From Roseiarcus sp963776665 (GTDB taxonomy: Bacteria > Pseudomonadota > Alphaproteobacteria > Rhizobiales > Beijerinckiaceae), in assembly GCA_963776665.1 (NCBI GenBank), contig CAVZNQ010000035.1:44796-108795 (forward strand): a DNA stretch of 64,000 nt, given 5' to 3'. A program made the position numbers and the translations under genes. The notes beneath the pieces are model-generated. The model saw nothing but the letters and a program-made list of their open reading frames with translations, was not told the origin of the DNA and searched no databases. Positions 28,099-37,444 of this stretch are shown in pieces; position 1 is the first letter of the stretch; each line of letters begins with the position of its first letter.

Positions 28099-28527
28099 AT
28101 GACCGAGTTTGTGTCACGCTCCCCCGATCAGGCTCTCCCGGCCATCGGCGCCGCCCACCCTTTGCCGACCGGCGTCAGAGCGATCCTGCGCCTCGAGGGC
28201 GCCGCCGCCTTCGCCGCGGCGATCGCGCTTTACGCCCACGCCGGCTTTTCGTGGCCGCTGTTCGCGCTTCTCATTCTCGCGCCGGATCTCGCGATGCTTC
28301 CCTATCTGATCGGCCCGAGGGCTGGCGCTGCGGCCTACAATCTCGTCCACACCTATGCGCTCAGCGTTCCGCTCACGCTTGCCGGCTTCTGGCTCGCTTC
28401 GCCGGTCGCCTCAGCGCTCGGCCTCATCTGGATCACCCACATCGGTATGGACCGGATGCTCGGCTACGGCCTCAAATATGCGAGTGGCTTCGGCGACACC
28501 CATCTCGGCCGCATCGGCAAGAAGTGA
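28099..28527 (+). CDS. DUF4260 family membrane protein
   Basis: A 142-residue membrane protein matching the DUF4260 pattern. Seen: LRLEGAAAFAAAIALYAHAG, LLILAPDLAMLPYLIGPRAG with four hydrophobic segments, then WITHIGMDRMLGYGLKYASG near the C-terminus. The ATG at 28099 has CAGGAG upstream. Function is unknown for the family. It is 9 bp before the metallo-hydrolase gene, so the two are cotranscribed, and it is divergent from a LysR regulator. Confidence 0.75.
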   Translation: MTEFVSRSPDQALPAIGAAHPLPTGVRAILRLEGAAAFAAAIALYAHAGFSWPLFALLILAPDLAMLPYLIGPRAGAAAYNLVHTYALSVPLTLAGFWLASPVASALGLIWITHIGMDRMLGYGLKYASGFGDTHLGRIGKK

Positions 28528-28536
28528 GAAAACGCA

Positions 28537-29364
28537 ATGCGCGTTCACGCCATTCAGACCGGTCGGGTGCGGATCAAGGCGAGTCAGATCGTCGGCCAAG
28601 GTCACGGACTTAAGCGCCGCCTTGCGCCGCTATTCGACAAAGAATGGGCGGACTGGGCGCCGACTTTGGCCTACGCAATCGAGCATCGCGACGGCGTCAT
28701 TCTCGTCGACACGGGCGCTTCCGCAGGCCTTAAGCGCCTCCCGCGCTGGCATCCCTATTTCCGCTTCGGGGTGCGCTTCGACATTGAGCCGGAGCAGGAA
28801 GCAGGGCCGCAGCTCAGGGCGCTCGGAATTGGCGCGGCCGACGTCAGGCGCGTCGTTATGACCCACTTGCATATCGATCACGACGCCGGGCTCTCGGCAT
28901 TCCCCGGGAGCGAAATTCTGGTCAGTCCCGGCGAGCTCAGGCTTGCGTCCGGCGTTGTGGGCCAGCTTCGCGGCTATCTGCCGCAACGCTGGCCCAAGAG
29001 CTTCGATCCGAAGCCGCTCGTCCTCGATGGCGGCGCTTACGGGCCGTTTCCGCGATCGAAGCGCCTGACCGACGACGGCGTCGTCGTCGCCGTGGCCACC
29101 CCCGGCCATACGCCCGATCATCTCTCGGTCATCGTCGAGGACGGCGACGCGGCCGTCTTCATCGCCGGCGACGCTTCGTACAGCGAATCCACGATGCTCG
29201 CGGGCGCGATCGACGGCGTCAGTGGCGACGAAGCGCAGGCCTCGGCCACGCTCAGCGCCATCAAAGCGTTCGCGACGGCGCGGCCAACGATCTACTTGCC
29301 GGCGCACGACCCAGGCGCTGCGGCGCGGCTCGCCGAACGGCGCCGTGTTAGCACTCGCTTGTAA
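28537..29364 (+). CDS. MBL-fold metallo-hydrolase, AHL-lactonase-like
   Basis: Metallo-beta-lactamase fold hydrolase, 275 residues. Seen: GVILVDTGAS, the zinc-binding THLHIDHDAG near residue 109, VVAVATPGHTPDHLSVIVED with the third metal histidine, FIAGDASYSE and YLPAHDPGA. The HxHxDH pattern and layout resemble N-acyl homoserine lactonases, but other lactone or ester substrates are possible and no LuxI/LuxR genes are nearby. Its TAA stop lies inside the CIRCE operator of groES. Confidence 0.75.
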   Translation: MRVHAIQTGRVRIKASQIVGQGHGLKRRLAPLFDKEWADWAPTLAYAIEHRDGVILVDTGASAGLKRLPRWHPYFRFGVRFDIEPEQEAGPQLRALGIGAADVRRVVMTHLHIDHDAGLSAFPGSEILVSPGELRLASGVVGQLRGYLPQRWPKSFDPKPLVLDGGAYGPFPRSKRLTDDGVVVAVATPGHTPDHLSVIVEDGDAAVFIAGDASYSESTMLAGAIDGVSGDEAQASATLSAIKAFATARPTIYLPAHDPGAAARLAERRRVSTRL

Positions 29365-29374
29365 TGAGTGCCAA
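29348..29374. promoter_or_regulatory. CIRCE operator for HrcA
   Basis: TTAGCACTC-N9-GAGTGCCAA matches the consensus TTAGCACTC-N9-GAGTGCTAA with one mismatch in the right arm. It lies 93 bp before groES. HrcA represses the chaperonin operon through this element in many alphaproteobacteria, so heat-inducible control is expected. The left arm and loop overlap the last codons and stop of the metallo-hydrolase gene. Confidence 0.92.
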
Positions 29375-29467
29375 CAAGCGCTATGTAAGGCTCAACGTCA
29401 GACTGCCGCCGAGAGCTGGAGCAGATGCTCGTGAGCCGGCGAGGCAGGTCGACTGAAAGCGAACCCA

Positions 29468-29785
29468 ATGAAATTTCGCCCGTTGCACGACCGTGTCGTC
29501 ATCCGCCGTATCGAGGGCGAGGATAAGACGAAGGGCGGCATCATCATCCCCGACACCGTCAAGGAGAAGCCGCAGGAGGGCGAGGTTGTCGCGGTCGGTC
29601 CGGGCGGCCGGGACGAGAGCGGCAAACTCACACCCATCGAACTCAGGCCGGGCGAGCGCGTCCTGTTCGGCAAGTGGTCGGGCACTGAAGTCAAGATCGA
29701 CGGCGAGGAGCTCCTCATCATGAAGGAGACCGACGTTATGGGCGTGATCGAAGGCGCGGCAGCCGTCAAGAAAAAGGCCGCCTGA
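29468..29785 (+). CDS. groES: Co-chaperonin GroES
   Basis: Seven-subunit lid of the GroEL folding chamber. Seen: KFRPLHDRVVIRRIEGEDKT at the N-terminus, the mobile-loop GGIIIPDTVKEKPQEGEVVA and VLFGKWSGTEVKIDGEELLI with a C-terminal VMGVIE. The length of 105 residues is slightly above the usual 95-97, the extra part being a lysine/alanine tail. groEL follows by 39 bp. Confidence 0.97.
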   Translation: MKFRPLHDRVVIRRIEGEDKTKGGIIIPDTVKEKPQEGEVVAVGPGGRDESGKLTPIELRPGERVLFGKWSGTEVKIDGEELLIMKETDVMGVIEGAAAVKKKAA

Positions 29786-29824
29786 AACCAAATTTCTTTA
29801 TCCAGAATTGAAGGATTCAAACCC

Positions 29825-31462
<1,638 letters not shown>

Positions 31463-31482
31463 TCGCCCTTTAAGAGCGAGGA

Positions 31483-31564
31483 CAGGGCCCCGGCGACGGG
31501 GCCCTGCGCCGAGCTTGTCGCCCAATGCCCGGACGGGGCGGAATTCTTTCCGCCCCGATTTTGC
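31483..31564 (+). terminator. Double hairpin terminator after groEL
   Basis: First a perfect 10-bp stem CAGGGCCCCG / CGGGGCCCTG with GCGA loop (31483-31506), not followed by a T-run. Then GGGGCGGA-ATTCTT-TCCGCCCC (31535-31556) followed by GATTTT, a normal intrinsic terminator. The first may protect the mRNA or pause the polymerase; the second probably ends the groESL transcript. Confidence 0.75.
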
Positions 31565-31591
31565 AGACGCGCCTTAAAGGGTTCGCGATCG

Positions 31592-32425
31592 ATGCTGATC
31601 CGTTACGGCTACGAAATCACGGTCACTTGCGCCCAGCCGACCGCGATGGTTTGTCTTTTGTCGGTGAGCGACGACCGGAAGGCCGACATACGCGTCGCCG
31701 AAAAGGTGTTCACGACGCCGATCATCCCGACCACCACCTATGTCGATACTTTTGGCAATCGCTGCCGCAGGTTGGTGGCGCCTCCCGGCGATCTCACGAT
31801 ATGGGGCGACGCCACGATCGAGGACGACGGCAAGATCGACCCGGCGGACTTTGCGGCGGTGGAAGTCCCGGTCGCGGAACTGCCCGATTCATGCCTGCTC
31901 TATCTCATGGGGAGCAGATATTGCGAGACCGACAGGCTGAGCCAGACGGCCTGGGATCTGTTCGGCAAGATTCCCCCCGGCTGGGGGCGCGTGCAGGCCG
32001 TGTGCGATTTTGTCCACGACCACATCAAATTTGACTACATGCAGGCGCGCGCGACGCGAACGGCGTTTGAAGCCTTCGAGGAGCGGATCGGAGTGTGCCG
32101 CGATTTCGCCCATCTCGCCGTGGCGCTGTGCCGATGCCTCAACATTCCGGCGCGCTACGTCAACGGCCATCTCGGCGACATCGGCGTTCCCGTGGTCGAT
32201 CCGATGGATTTCAGCGCCTGGATCGAGGTGTTCCTCGGCGGATCGTGGTGGACTTTCGATCCTCGCAACAACATGCCCCGGATAGGCAGAATCGTCGTGG
32301 CGCGCGGCCGTGACGCGGCGGACATCCCGCTCATCAACTCCTTCGGACCCCATGTCCTGAAGTCTTTCCGGGTCTGGACCTACGAGGTCGCCGACCAGAC
32401 GGCTGGCGCGCTCAAGCTCGCCTAG
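31592..32425 (+). CDS. Transglutaminase-like domain protein
   Basis: Transglutaminase/papain-fold protein of 277 residues. Seen: N-terminal beta-sandwich part, then the catalytic block GVCRDFAHLAVALCRCL near residue 167 with the cysteine, FSAWIEVFLGGSWWTFDPRN with the acidic residue of the triad region. The canonical histidine position before the WxEV block reads DFSAWIEV, where most members have H-AW, so the triad may be altered. Activity may be peptidase rather than crosslinking. Confidence 0.75.
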   Translation: MLIRYGYEITVTCAQPTAMVCLLSVSDDRKADIRVAEKVFTTPIIPTTTYVDTFGNRCRRLVAPPGDLTIWGDATIEDDGKIDPADFAAVEVPVAELPDSCLLYLMGSRYCETDRLSQTAWDLFGKIPPGWGRVQAVCDFVHDHIKFDYMQARATRTAFEAFEERIGVCRDFAHLAVALCRCLNIPARYVNGHLGDIGVPVVDPMDFSAWIEVFLGGSWWTFDPRNNMPRIGRIVVARGRDAADIPLINSFGPHVLKSFRVWTYEVADQTAGALKLA

Positions 32426-32570
32426 GCGGATTCGGGCGACCCCACGCGCCTGACCTGGTCCGCGATCGCGCCGCCCCTGTTCGCCCTCTCGCGGGGGCGT
32501 GGTAGAACCTCCCGCGCTCGCGGTTTGAACTCAGCAGCTAGGCTGCGGCGAGTCGACGGGTGCTTGGCTC

Positions 32571-33092
32571 ATGATCGACGCCGCCCACTATTCCGCGACC
32601 GAGACTTTGCGCGACGGGCGCACGATCGAGATCCGCGCCCAGCGTCCCCAGGATCGCGAGGCCATGCATGAGGGGATCGCGCGCCTGAGCTCGAAGTCGC
32701 TCTACCGCCGCTTCTTCGCCGTCAGGCGCGAATTTTCGGAGAAGGAGACTGACTATTTCCTCGACGTCGACTTCGTCGGCCACGTCGCCCTGGTGGCGGT
32801 GGCCGACGAGGCCGGCAAGCCGACGATCGTCGGCGGCGGGCGCTATGTCGTCGTTAAGCCCGGCCAAGCCGAAGTCGCGTTCGCGATCATCGACGCGTTC
32901 CAGGGCCTCGGCGTCGGTTCAGCGTTGATGCGCCATCTCGCAATCCTCGGGCGTGAGGCGGGCCTTCGTGAGCTCGTCGCCGAGGTCCTGTCGGAAAATG
33001 TCCCCATGCTGAACGTGTTCAAGCGCAGCGGCCTCGCGATGGAGACGAGGCGCGAGGGCTCTGTCGTCCACGTCACTCTGCGCTACCCTTGA
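32571..33092 (+). CDS. GNAT family N-acetyltransferase
   Basis: A 173-residue acetyltransferase. Seen: LRDGRTIEIRAQRPQDREAM, LSSKSLYRRFF, the acetyl-CoA site FQGLGVGSALMRHL near residue 113 and ENVPMLNVFKRSGLAMETR. The segment resembles the catalytic domain of Pat-type protein lysine acetyltransferases (YfiQ-like) but stands alone without the acyl-CoA-synthetase-like part. The substrate is unknown; protein acetylation is a guess. Confidence 0.8.
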   Translation: MIDAAHYSATETLRDGRTIEIRAQRPQDREAMHEGIARLSSKSLYRRFFAVRREFSEKETDYFLDVDFVGHVALVAVADEAGKPTIVGGGRYVVVKPGQAEVAFAIIDAFQGLGVGSALMRHLAILGREAGLRELVAEVLSENVPMLNVFKRSGLAMETRREGSVVHVTLRYP

Positions 33093-33184
33093 TCGCCGGC
33101 GACGCGGGCTCCTCTCCGAGCTCGCCGCCACTTGGCCGCCCGCGAACTACTGGCGCCGCGCTTTTTAGGCGCGGATCAGGTCCG

Positions 33185-34753
33185 CTAGTCCATCACCGCA
33201 TGCGCCGCCGCCTCTCGCGACGCGGCTGCGGCGACGGATTTCGGCGAGCGGATGAGGGCGAGCAGCGGGAAGGCGCAGAGCGAGACGAAGGTCATGAACA
33301 GGAAATCGTTCGAATAGGCCATCGCCGCCGCCTGCTGGGTGACGAGGCGTTCGAGCATCTCGAGACTCGGCAATCCGTGCCCCGCCAGCATCGAGGCGTT
33401 CGGCATTCTCATCGCGTCGTTGAACGGCGTCACGTGCTCGACCAGCTGGCTGTGATACATCGTGATCGAACTCGTCAGCCGGGCGATGACGATCGAGATG
33501 CCGACCGCCGAGCCGATGTTGCGGATGAGGGTCCACAGCGCCGCGCCTTCGGTTCTGAGTTCGCCCGGCAGGCTGGCGAAGGCGATGGTGTTGAGCGGCA
33601 CGAAGATGAAGCCGAGGCCGAACCCCTGCGCGATCGCATTGATCGCGATCGTCTGGGCGGACACGTCGAGCGACCAGCCGACCATCATGTATTGCGACAC
33701 GGTGGCGAGGACGAGGCCGATGAAGATGAGCAGGCGCGCATCGACTTTGCCGGTGAGACGCCCGACCAGGAACATTGAGACGAACGTGCCGACGCCGCGC
33801 GCGCCGAGCAGATAGCCGCTCGAAAGCACCGGATAGCCGAGCATGTTCTGGATGAACGGCGTAACCAGCGCCATGGTCGCGAGCAGGATCACGCCGACCA
33901 GGAACATGAAAACCAGGGCGATCGAGAAGTTCCAGTCGCGGAAGATGCGGACGGTGATGAACGGCCGCTTGGAGGTGAAACAGTCAGCGAGAAAGAAATA
34001 GAAGCCGACGACGGCGAGGATCGCTTCGAGGATGATCTCGGTCGAACCGAACCAGCCGAGCTGCTCGCCGCGATCGAGCATCATCTGCAATGACCCGATG
34101 CCGAGCGATAGGCTGAGGAAACCGAACCAGGAGAAAGGCACGTCGCGCCGGGTCGGGGTCTCGCTCATGAAGAGCCACAAGCCCACGGTGGTGAGGATTC
34201 CGAATGGCAGGTTGACGAAGAACACCCAGCGCCAGGAATAGGAATCGGTGAGATAGCCGCCGAGCGTCGGCCCCATGATCGGCCCGAGCATCACCCCCAT
34301 GCCCCAGATCGCCATCGCAGAGCCGCGCCGCGCCGGCGGAAAGATGTCGAGCATCACCGCCTGGCTCAGCGGCACCAGCGCCGCGCCGAACACGCCCTGC
34401 AGGAGCCTGTAGGCGACCATCTGCTCGATCGAGAGCGCGACGCCGCACAGCATCGAGGCCACGGTGAACCCGGCGGTGCAGACGATGAACAGCTTCTTGC
34501 GGCCGAAGCGCGTCGCCATCCAGCCGAGCGGCGAGGTCATGATCGCGGCGGCGACGATGTAGGAGGTGAGCACCCAGTTGATCTGGTCCTGGGTCGTCGA
34601 CAGCGATCCCTGCATGTAGGGCAGGGCGACGTTGGCGATCGTCGTGTCGAGCGCCTGCATGATCGTCGCCATCATGATGCAGACGGTCAGGAACCATCTC
34701 AGCGTCGGCGAGATGGTCTCGTAGAGCGGCGGGGCAGGGACGGCCGCGTTCAT
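33185..34753 (-). CDS. emrB: DHA2-family (EmrB/QacA) multidrug efflux MFS transporter
   Basis: Proton-driven inner-membrane efflux pump with about 14 membrane segments over 522 residues. Seen: MQALDTTIANVALPYMQGSL (DHA2 opening), GWMATRFGRKKLF (motif A), FGAALVPLSQAVMLDIFPP, GPTLGGYLTDSYSWRWVFFV (motif C). The ATG at 34753 overlaps the emrA stop by 4 bp (ATGA), which sets the start. It works with the membrane-fusion protein EmrA and usually an outer-membrane channel, which is not encoded here. Confidence 0.92.
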   Translation of the reverse strand: MNAAVPAPPLYETISPTLRWFLTVCIMMATIMQALDTTIANVALPYMQGSLSTTQDQINWVLTSYIVAAAIMTSPLGWMATRFGRKKLFIVCTAGFTVASMLCGVALSIEQMVAYRLLQGVFGAALVPLSQAVMLDIFPPARRGSAMAIWGMGVMLGPIMGPTLGGYLTDSYSWRWVFFVNLPFGILTTVGLWLFMSETPTRRDVPFSWFGFLSLSLGIGSLQMMLDRGEQLGWFGSTEIILEAILAVVGFYFFLADCFTSKRPFITVRIFRDWNFSIALVFMFLVGVILLATMALVTPFIQNMLGYPVLSSGYLLGARGVGTFVSMFLVGRLTGKVDARLLIFIGLVLATVSQYMMVGWSLDVSAQTIAINAIAQGFGLGFIFVPLNTIAFASLPGELRTEGAALWTLIRNIGSAVGISIVIARLTSSITMYHSQLVEHVTPFNDAMRMPNASMLAGHGLPSLEMLERLVTQQAAAMAYSNDFLFMTFVSLCAFPLLALIRSPKSVAAAASREAAAHAVMD

Positions 34754-36105
34754 CTGATGATGGCGGTCCGCGCGCCGAGGAGAGTTTCGACGTAACCCGC
34801 GACCCACTGCTTGAGCCCTTCAAGCGTGCCCGCAAGCGTGCGCGTGCGCCCGGTGTCGATGGTCAGATAGGCGCTCATGCCCGCTCTCAGGCCGGTCGTG
34901 TCCTCCTTCGGATCGAAGCAAAAGCGAAGCGGCACGCGCTGGACGACCTTGACCCAATTGCCGGTCGCATTCTGCGCCGGCAGGATCGAAAACTGCGCGC
35001 CCGTCCCCGGCGCAATCGAGCAGATCGAGCCGTTCCATTCCCTGTCGGGGAACGTGTCGACGCTCACCCGCGCCGGCAGGCCGGCGTGGACGAAGGTCAA
35101 GTCCGATTCCTTCGGATTGGCGTCGACCCATAGTCCCTGGTTGGCGACAATGGCGAACACCGGCTGGCCCGCGGCGGCCACGCGCCCAAGCTGGATCTCC
35201 GGCACCTGCGTCGCCACGCCGTCGATCGGCGCGACGACCTTGGTGTTGCGCAGATTGCGCTCGGCGTCCTCGAGGCCGGCCTTCGCCTGCATGTAGTCGG
35301 GGAAGTTCTCGATCGACGCGTCCGGGCCGCCGCCGAGCTTCACCGCCACCGTCGCCTGCTGCTGGCGCACGAACTCGAGGATCTGCTTCGCCTGGATGAG
35401 ATTGCCCATCGAGGTGTCGCGGTCGGCGGTGGTTCCCGTGCCGTGCGTCGCGAGGCCGTTCTTGCGATCGAAGTCGGTCTGGCGCACTGCCACCGCGTCC
35501 TCGCCCATTTTGATCTGCTCGGCGTTGCTGAGGTACGAGGACTTCAGGTTGGCGAATTCGACCTTGGCCGCGTCGAGGCGGCCCTTGGCGAGCGCGAGCG
35601 CGATCTCGTAGGGCTGCGGATCGATGTCGAACAGCGGGGCGCCGACCGTGACCTTCTGCCCCTCGGCCACATGAACGGCGACGATCGCGCCTGTGACCTG
35701 CGGCGTGATGAGCGACTTGTCGGCGCCGACATAGGCGTTGTCGGTCGAGACATAGCGGCCGCTGCTCAGCCACCAGCCGAAGCCGAGGGCGAGCGCGACA
35801 AGGGGAATGACCACGAGCATGACGAAGCGCCCCGTCCCGCCGCGCTTGCGCTTGATGGTGATCGGCGTTTCAGCGGCCGGCGGCGCCGGAGGCGGCTGCG
35901 GCGCGGGCGCTTGCGGGCTCGGCGCGGGCGTCCGCGCTGGGGTGAACTGGATCGGCTGCGACGGCTGGGCGGCGGGCGAAGGCGATGGCGCGGACTCGCG
36001 CGCGCCCGGCTGCGCGCCCGATTTCGCGAACGGCAATGGCTGCACAGCGGGGGCTGAGTCTTCCTCCGCGGGATCGCGCCCGGGCGCGGGCTTGGGTTGG
36101 GTCAC
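34750..36105 (-). CDS. emrA: HlyD/EmrA-family membrane fusion protein
   Basis: Periplasmic adaptor of an MFS efflux system, 451 residues. Seen: a long Pro/Ala-rich cytoplasmic N-terminus, one membrane segment (FVMLVVIPLVALALGFGWWL) near residue 100, the lipoyl-like half-motifs VSTDNAYVGADKSLITPQVT and IAVHVAEGQKVTVGAPLFDI, and GVDANPKESDLTFV-type beta-barrel sequence. The GTG start overlaps the marR stop. The Pro-rich head of some 80 residues is longer than usual for EmrA. Confidence 0.9.
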   Translation of the reverse strand: MTQPKPAPGRDPAEEDSAPAVQPLPFAKSGAQPGARESAPSPSPAAQPSQPIQFTPARTPAPSPQAPAPQPPPAPPAAETPITIKRKRGGTGRFVMLVVIPLVALALGFGWWLSSGRYVSTDNAYVGADKSLITPQVTGAIVAVHVAEGQKVTVGAPLFDIDPQPYEIALALAKGRLDAAKVEFANLKSSYLSNAEQIKMGEDAVAVRQTDFDRKNGLATHGTGTTADRDTSMGNLIQAKQILEFVRQQQATVAVKLGGGPDASIENFPDYMQAKAGLEDAERNLRNTKVVAPIDGVATQVPEIQLGRVAAAGQPVFAIVANQGLWVDANPKESDLTFVHAGLPARVSVDTFPDREWNGSICSIAPGTGAQFSILPAQNATGNWVKVVQRVPLRFCFDPKEDTTGLRAGMSAYLTIDTGRTRTLAGTLEGLKQWVAGYVETLLGARTAIIR

Positions 36106-36578
36106 TTTGGTTCGGCTCCCGCAATCAATTCGTTTTTGACATTGGCCTTGATGATCTTGAGGCCGTCGTGCATCGCCTGGATCGTCGTTTCGTCGACGCC
36201 GGCCAGCGCCCGCCCCATCAAGTCTTCGGCGAGCGCGCCGAGGCTGACCAGCGCGGGGGCGGCCTTTTCGGTGAGATAGAGGCGATGGGCGCGGCGGTCG
36301 GTCGCGTCGTCGCGCCGCTCGACCAGGCCCGCGTCGCTCAATTTGTCGATCAGGCGGCCGAGGGTGATCGGCGCAAGGTCGAGCATTTCAGCGAGCTCGC
36401 TTTGCTTGACGCCCTCGCAGCGGTGCAGGCGCGAAAGCACGGCCCACTGGGCCCGCGTGGTGCCAAGCTCGCGCGCGCGGTGGTCGGAATAGGTCCTGAG
36501 CAGCCGCGCCACGTCATGGAGCGCAAAGCCAAGCTCCCTCGCAGGCGAGATCGCCGGTTTCTGAGCAAGTGATAACAT
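36102..36578 (-). CDS. MarR-family transcriptional regulator
   Basis: Winged-helix repressor, probably of its own efflux operon. Seen: RAQWAVLSRLHRCEGVKQSE, LAEMLDLAPITLGRLIDKLS (recognition helix) and VERRDDATDRRAHRLYLTEK (wing). Three in-frame ATGs exist at 36614, 36584 and 36578; the last is preferred because the two operator-like palindromes then lie upstream of the coding sequence. No clear ribosome site helps. emrA and emrB follow with overlapping ends, so the operon is marR-emrA-emrB. Confidence 0.85.
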   Translation of the reverse strand: MLSLAQKPAISPARELGFALHDVARLLRTYSDHRARELGTTRAQWAVLSRLHRCEGVKQSELAEMLDLAPITLGRLIDKLSDAGLVERRDDATDRRAHRLYLTEKAAPALVSLGALAEDLMGRALAGVDETTIQAMHDGLKIIKANVKNELIAGAEPK

Positions 36579-36608
36579 AAGCATGCTTATAATATAGCAA
36601 GTGCGCTT
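36577..36608. promoter_or_regulatory. Tandem MarR operator-like palindromes
   Basis: ATAAGCATGCTTAT (36577-36590) is a perfect 14-bp palindrome; AAGTGCGCTT (36599-36608) shares the AAG-N4-CTT core and lies 20 bp away, two helical turns. Both sit at the start of the marR gene in an AT-rich patch. This arrangement suits binding of two MarR dimers on one face of DNA, giving autorepression of marR-emrAB. Confidence 0.55.
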
Positions 36609-36764
36609 ATGCAAGAGGCCGGCGGCGAAAAATCGGAGGAGCGTCGCGGACCGGACAACATTCTCTTTCCCAAAATCGGAATTCGTGCTAGCGTTCGAGG
36701 TGACGCGCCGTAGGTCGCGGACGGGGCGGCGGGCAGGACCGTCGTTTCGACCTAAGATATTGAT

Positions 36765-36899
36765 TTGATTAATAAACGCATTTGGATTCTGTTGCGCTGG
36801 ATTTGGAATCTGTTGCGGCCGGCTTGGAAATTATTGCGCCCGGCTTGGGGATTGTTGCGGCCGGTTTGGGAACCGTTGCGCGTTCAACTGCCACGGTAG
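36765..36899 (+). CDS. Possible 44-residue peptide with WxLLRPA heptad repeats
   Basis: In the plus strand, a frame opened by a stop at 36753 and closed by TAG at 36897 reads the 21-bp repeats as five Trp-x-Leu-Leu-Arg-Pro-Ala-like heptads. A TTG at 36765 could start it (INKRIWILLRW and onward). The result would be a cationic, Trp/Leu/Arg-rich amphipathic peptide. No good ribosome-binding site is visible and the minus strand also gives a repeat peptide, so it may be only a noncoding repeat. Confidence 0.2.
   Translation: MINKRIWILLRWIWNLLRPAWKLLRPAWGLLRPVWEPLRVQLPR
36782..36886. repeat. 21-bp tandem repeat, five copies
   Basis: Five consecutive 21-bp units start at 36782, 36803, 36824, 36845 and 36866, with the core TTGGR..TTGCGSCCGGC. 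The unit length is a multiple of three, so each frame gives a seven-residue repeat. It lies directly downstream of uraH (minus strand) and at its 3' boundary. Copies differ by several bases, so the array is old or under selection. Confidence 0.8.
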
Positions 36900-37240
36900 G
36901 TGGAATAGCTCCACGGGCTGACCAAGAGCGGCACGTGATAGTGCGCACCCGGGTCGGCGATGGCGAAACGGAGCGGAATCACGTCGAGGAACGGCGGGTC
37001 GGCCGTTTTCACGCTTTGGCCGCGAAAATAGTCGCCGGCGTGGAACAGAAGCTCGAACCGGCCGGCGCGCGCGTCCCTGGCGCTGATCAGCGGCGCGTCG
37101 GTGCGCCCGTCGGCGTTGGTCAACACATCGGCGACGAGCGTTCGCCCGCCTGCCGCCGCGAGCTCGTAGAGCTCCACTCTGACGCGGTCGGCCGGGCCGC
37201 CCCGGGCGACGTCGAGGACGTGCGTCGTCAGTCCGGCCAA
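36884..37240 (-). CDS. uraH: 5-hydroxyisourate hydrolase (transthyretin-like)
   Basis: Hydrolyses 5-hydroxyisourate in urate degradation. Seen: N-terminal LTTHVLDVARGGPADRVRVE, the mid LTNADGRTDAPL, and the C-terminal signature YHVPLLVSPWSYSTYRGS, whose YRGS is the hallmark separating the enzyme from transthyretin. The 118 residues fit. Start is TTG at 37240, preceded by a strong AAGGAGG. No other urate-pathway gene is nearby. It is divergent from aceE. Confidence 0.93.
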   Translation of the reverse strand: MAGLTTHVLDVARGGPADRVRVELYELAAAGGRTLVADVLTNADGRTDAPLISARDARAGRFELLFHAGDYFRGQSVKTADPPFLDVIPLRFAIADPGAHYHVPLLVSPWSYSTYRGS

Positions 37241-37444
37241 ATGATCCTCCTTCGCCCGCGCCGCGCGTCGGTGAGCGCTAGTTTATCGCGGCCCCCCGGC
37301 GGCGGCCATTGCCCCGGCCGCGCATGCAAGTCCGACATGGCAGCAGCGCCGTCCGGCGCGATTGCCAATTGTATGGGCCCGTGAGAAGACAGCGACAAAC
37401 TCACGTTTGCAACTTTTGTTTGCGTTGAGAGGGAGGCGGCCTCA

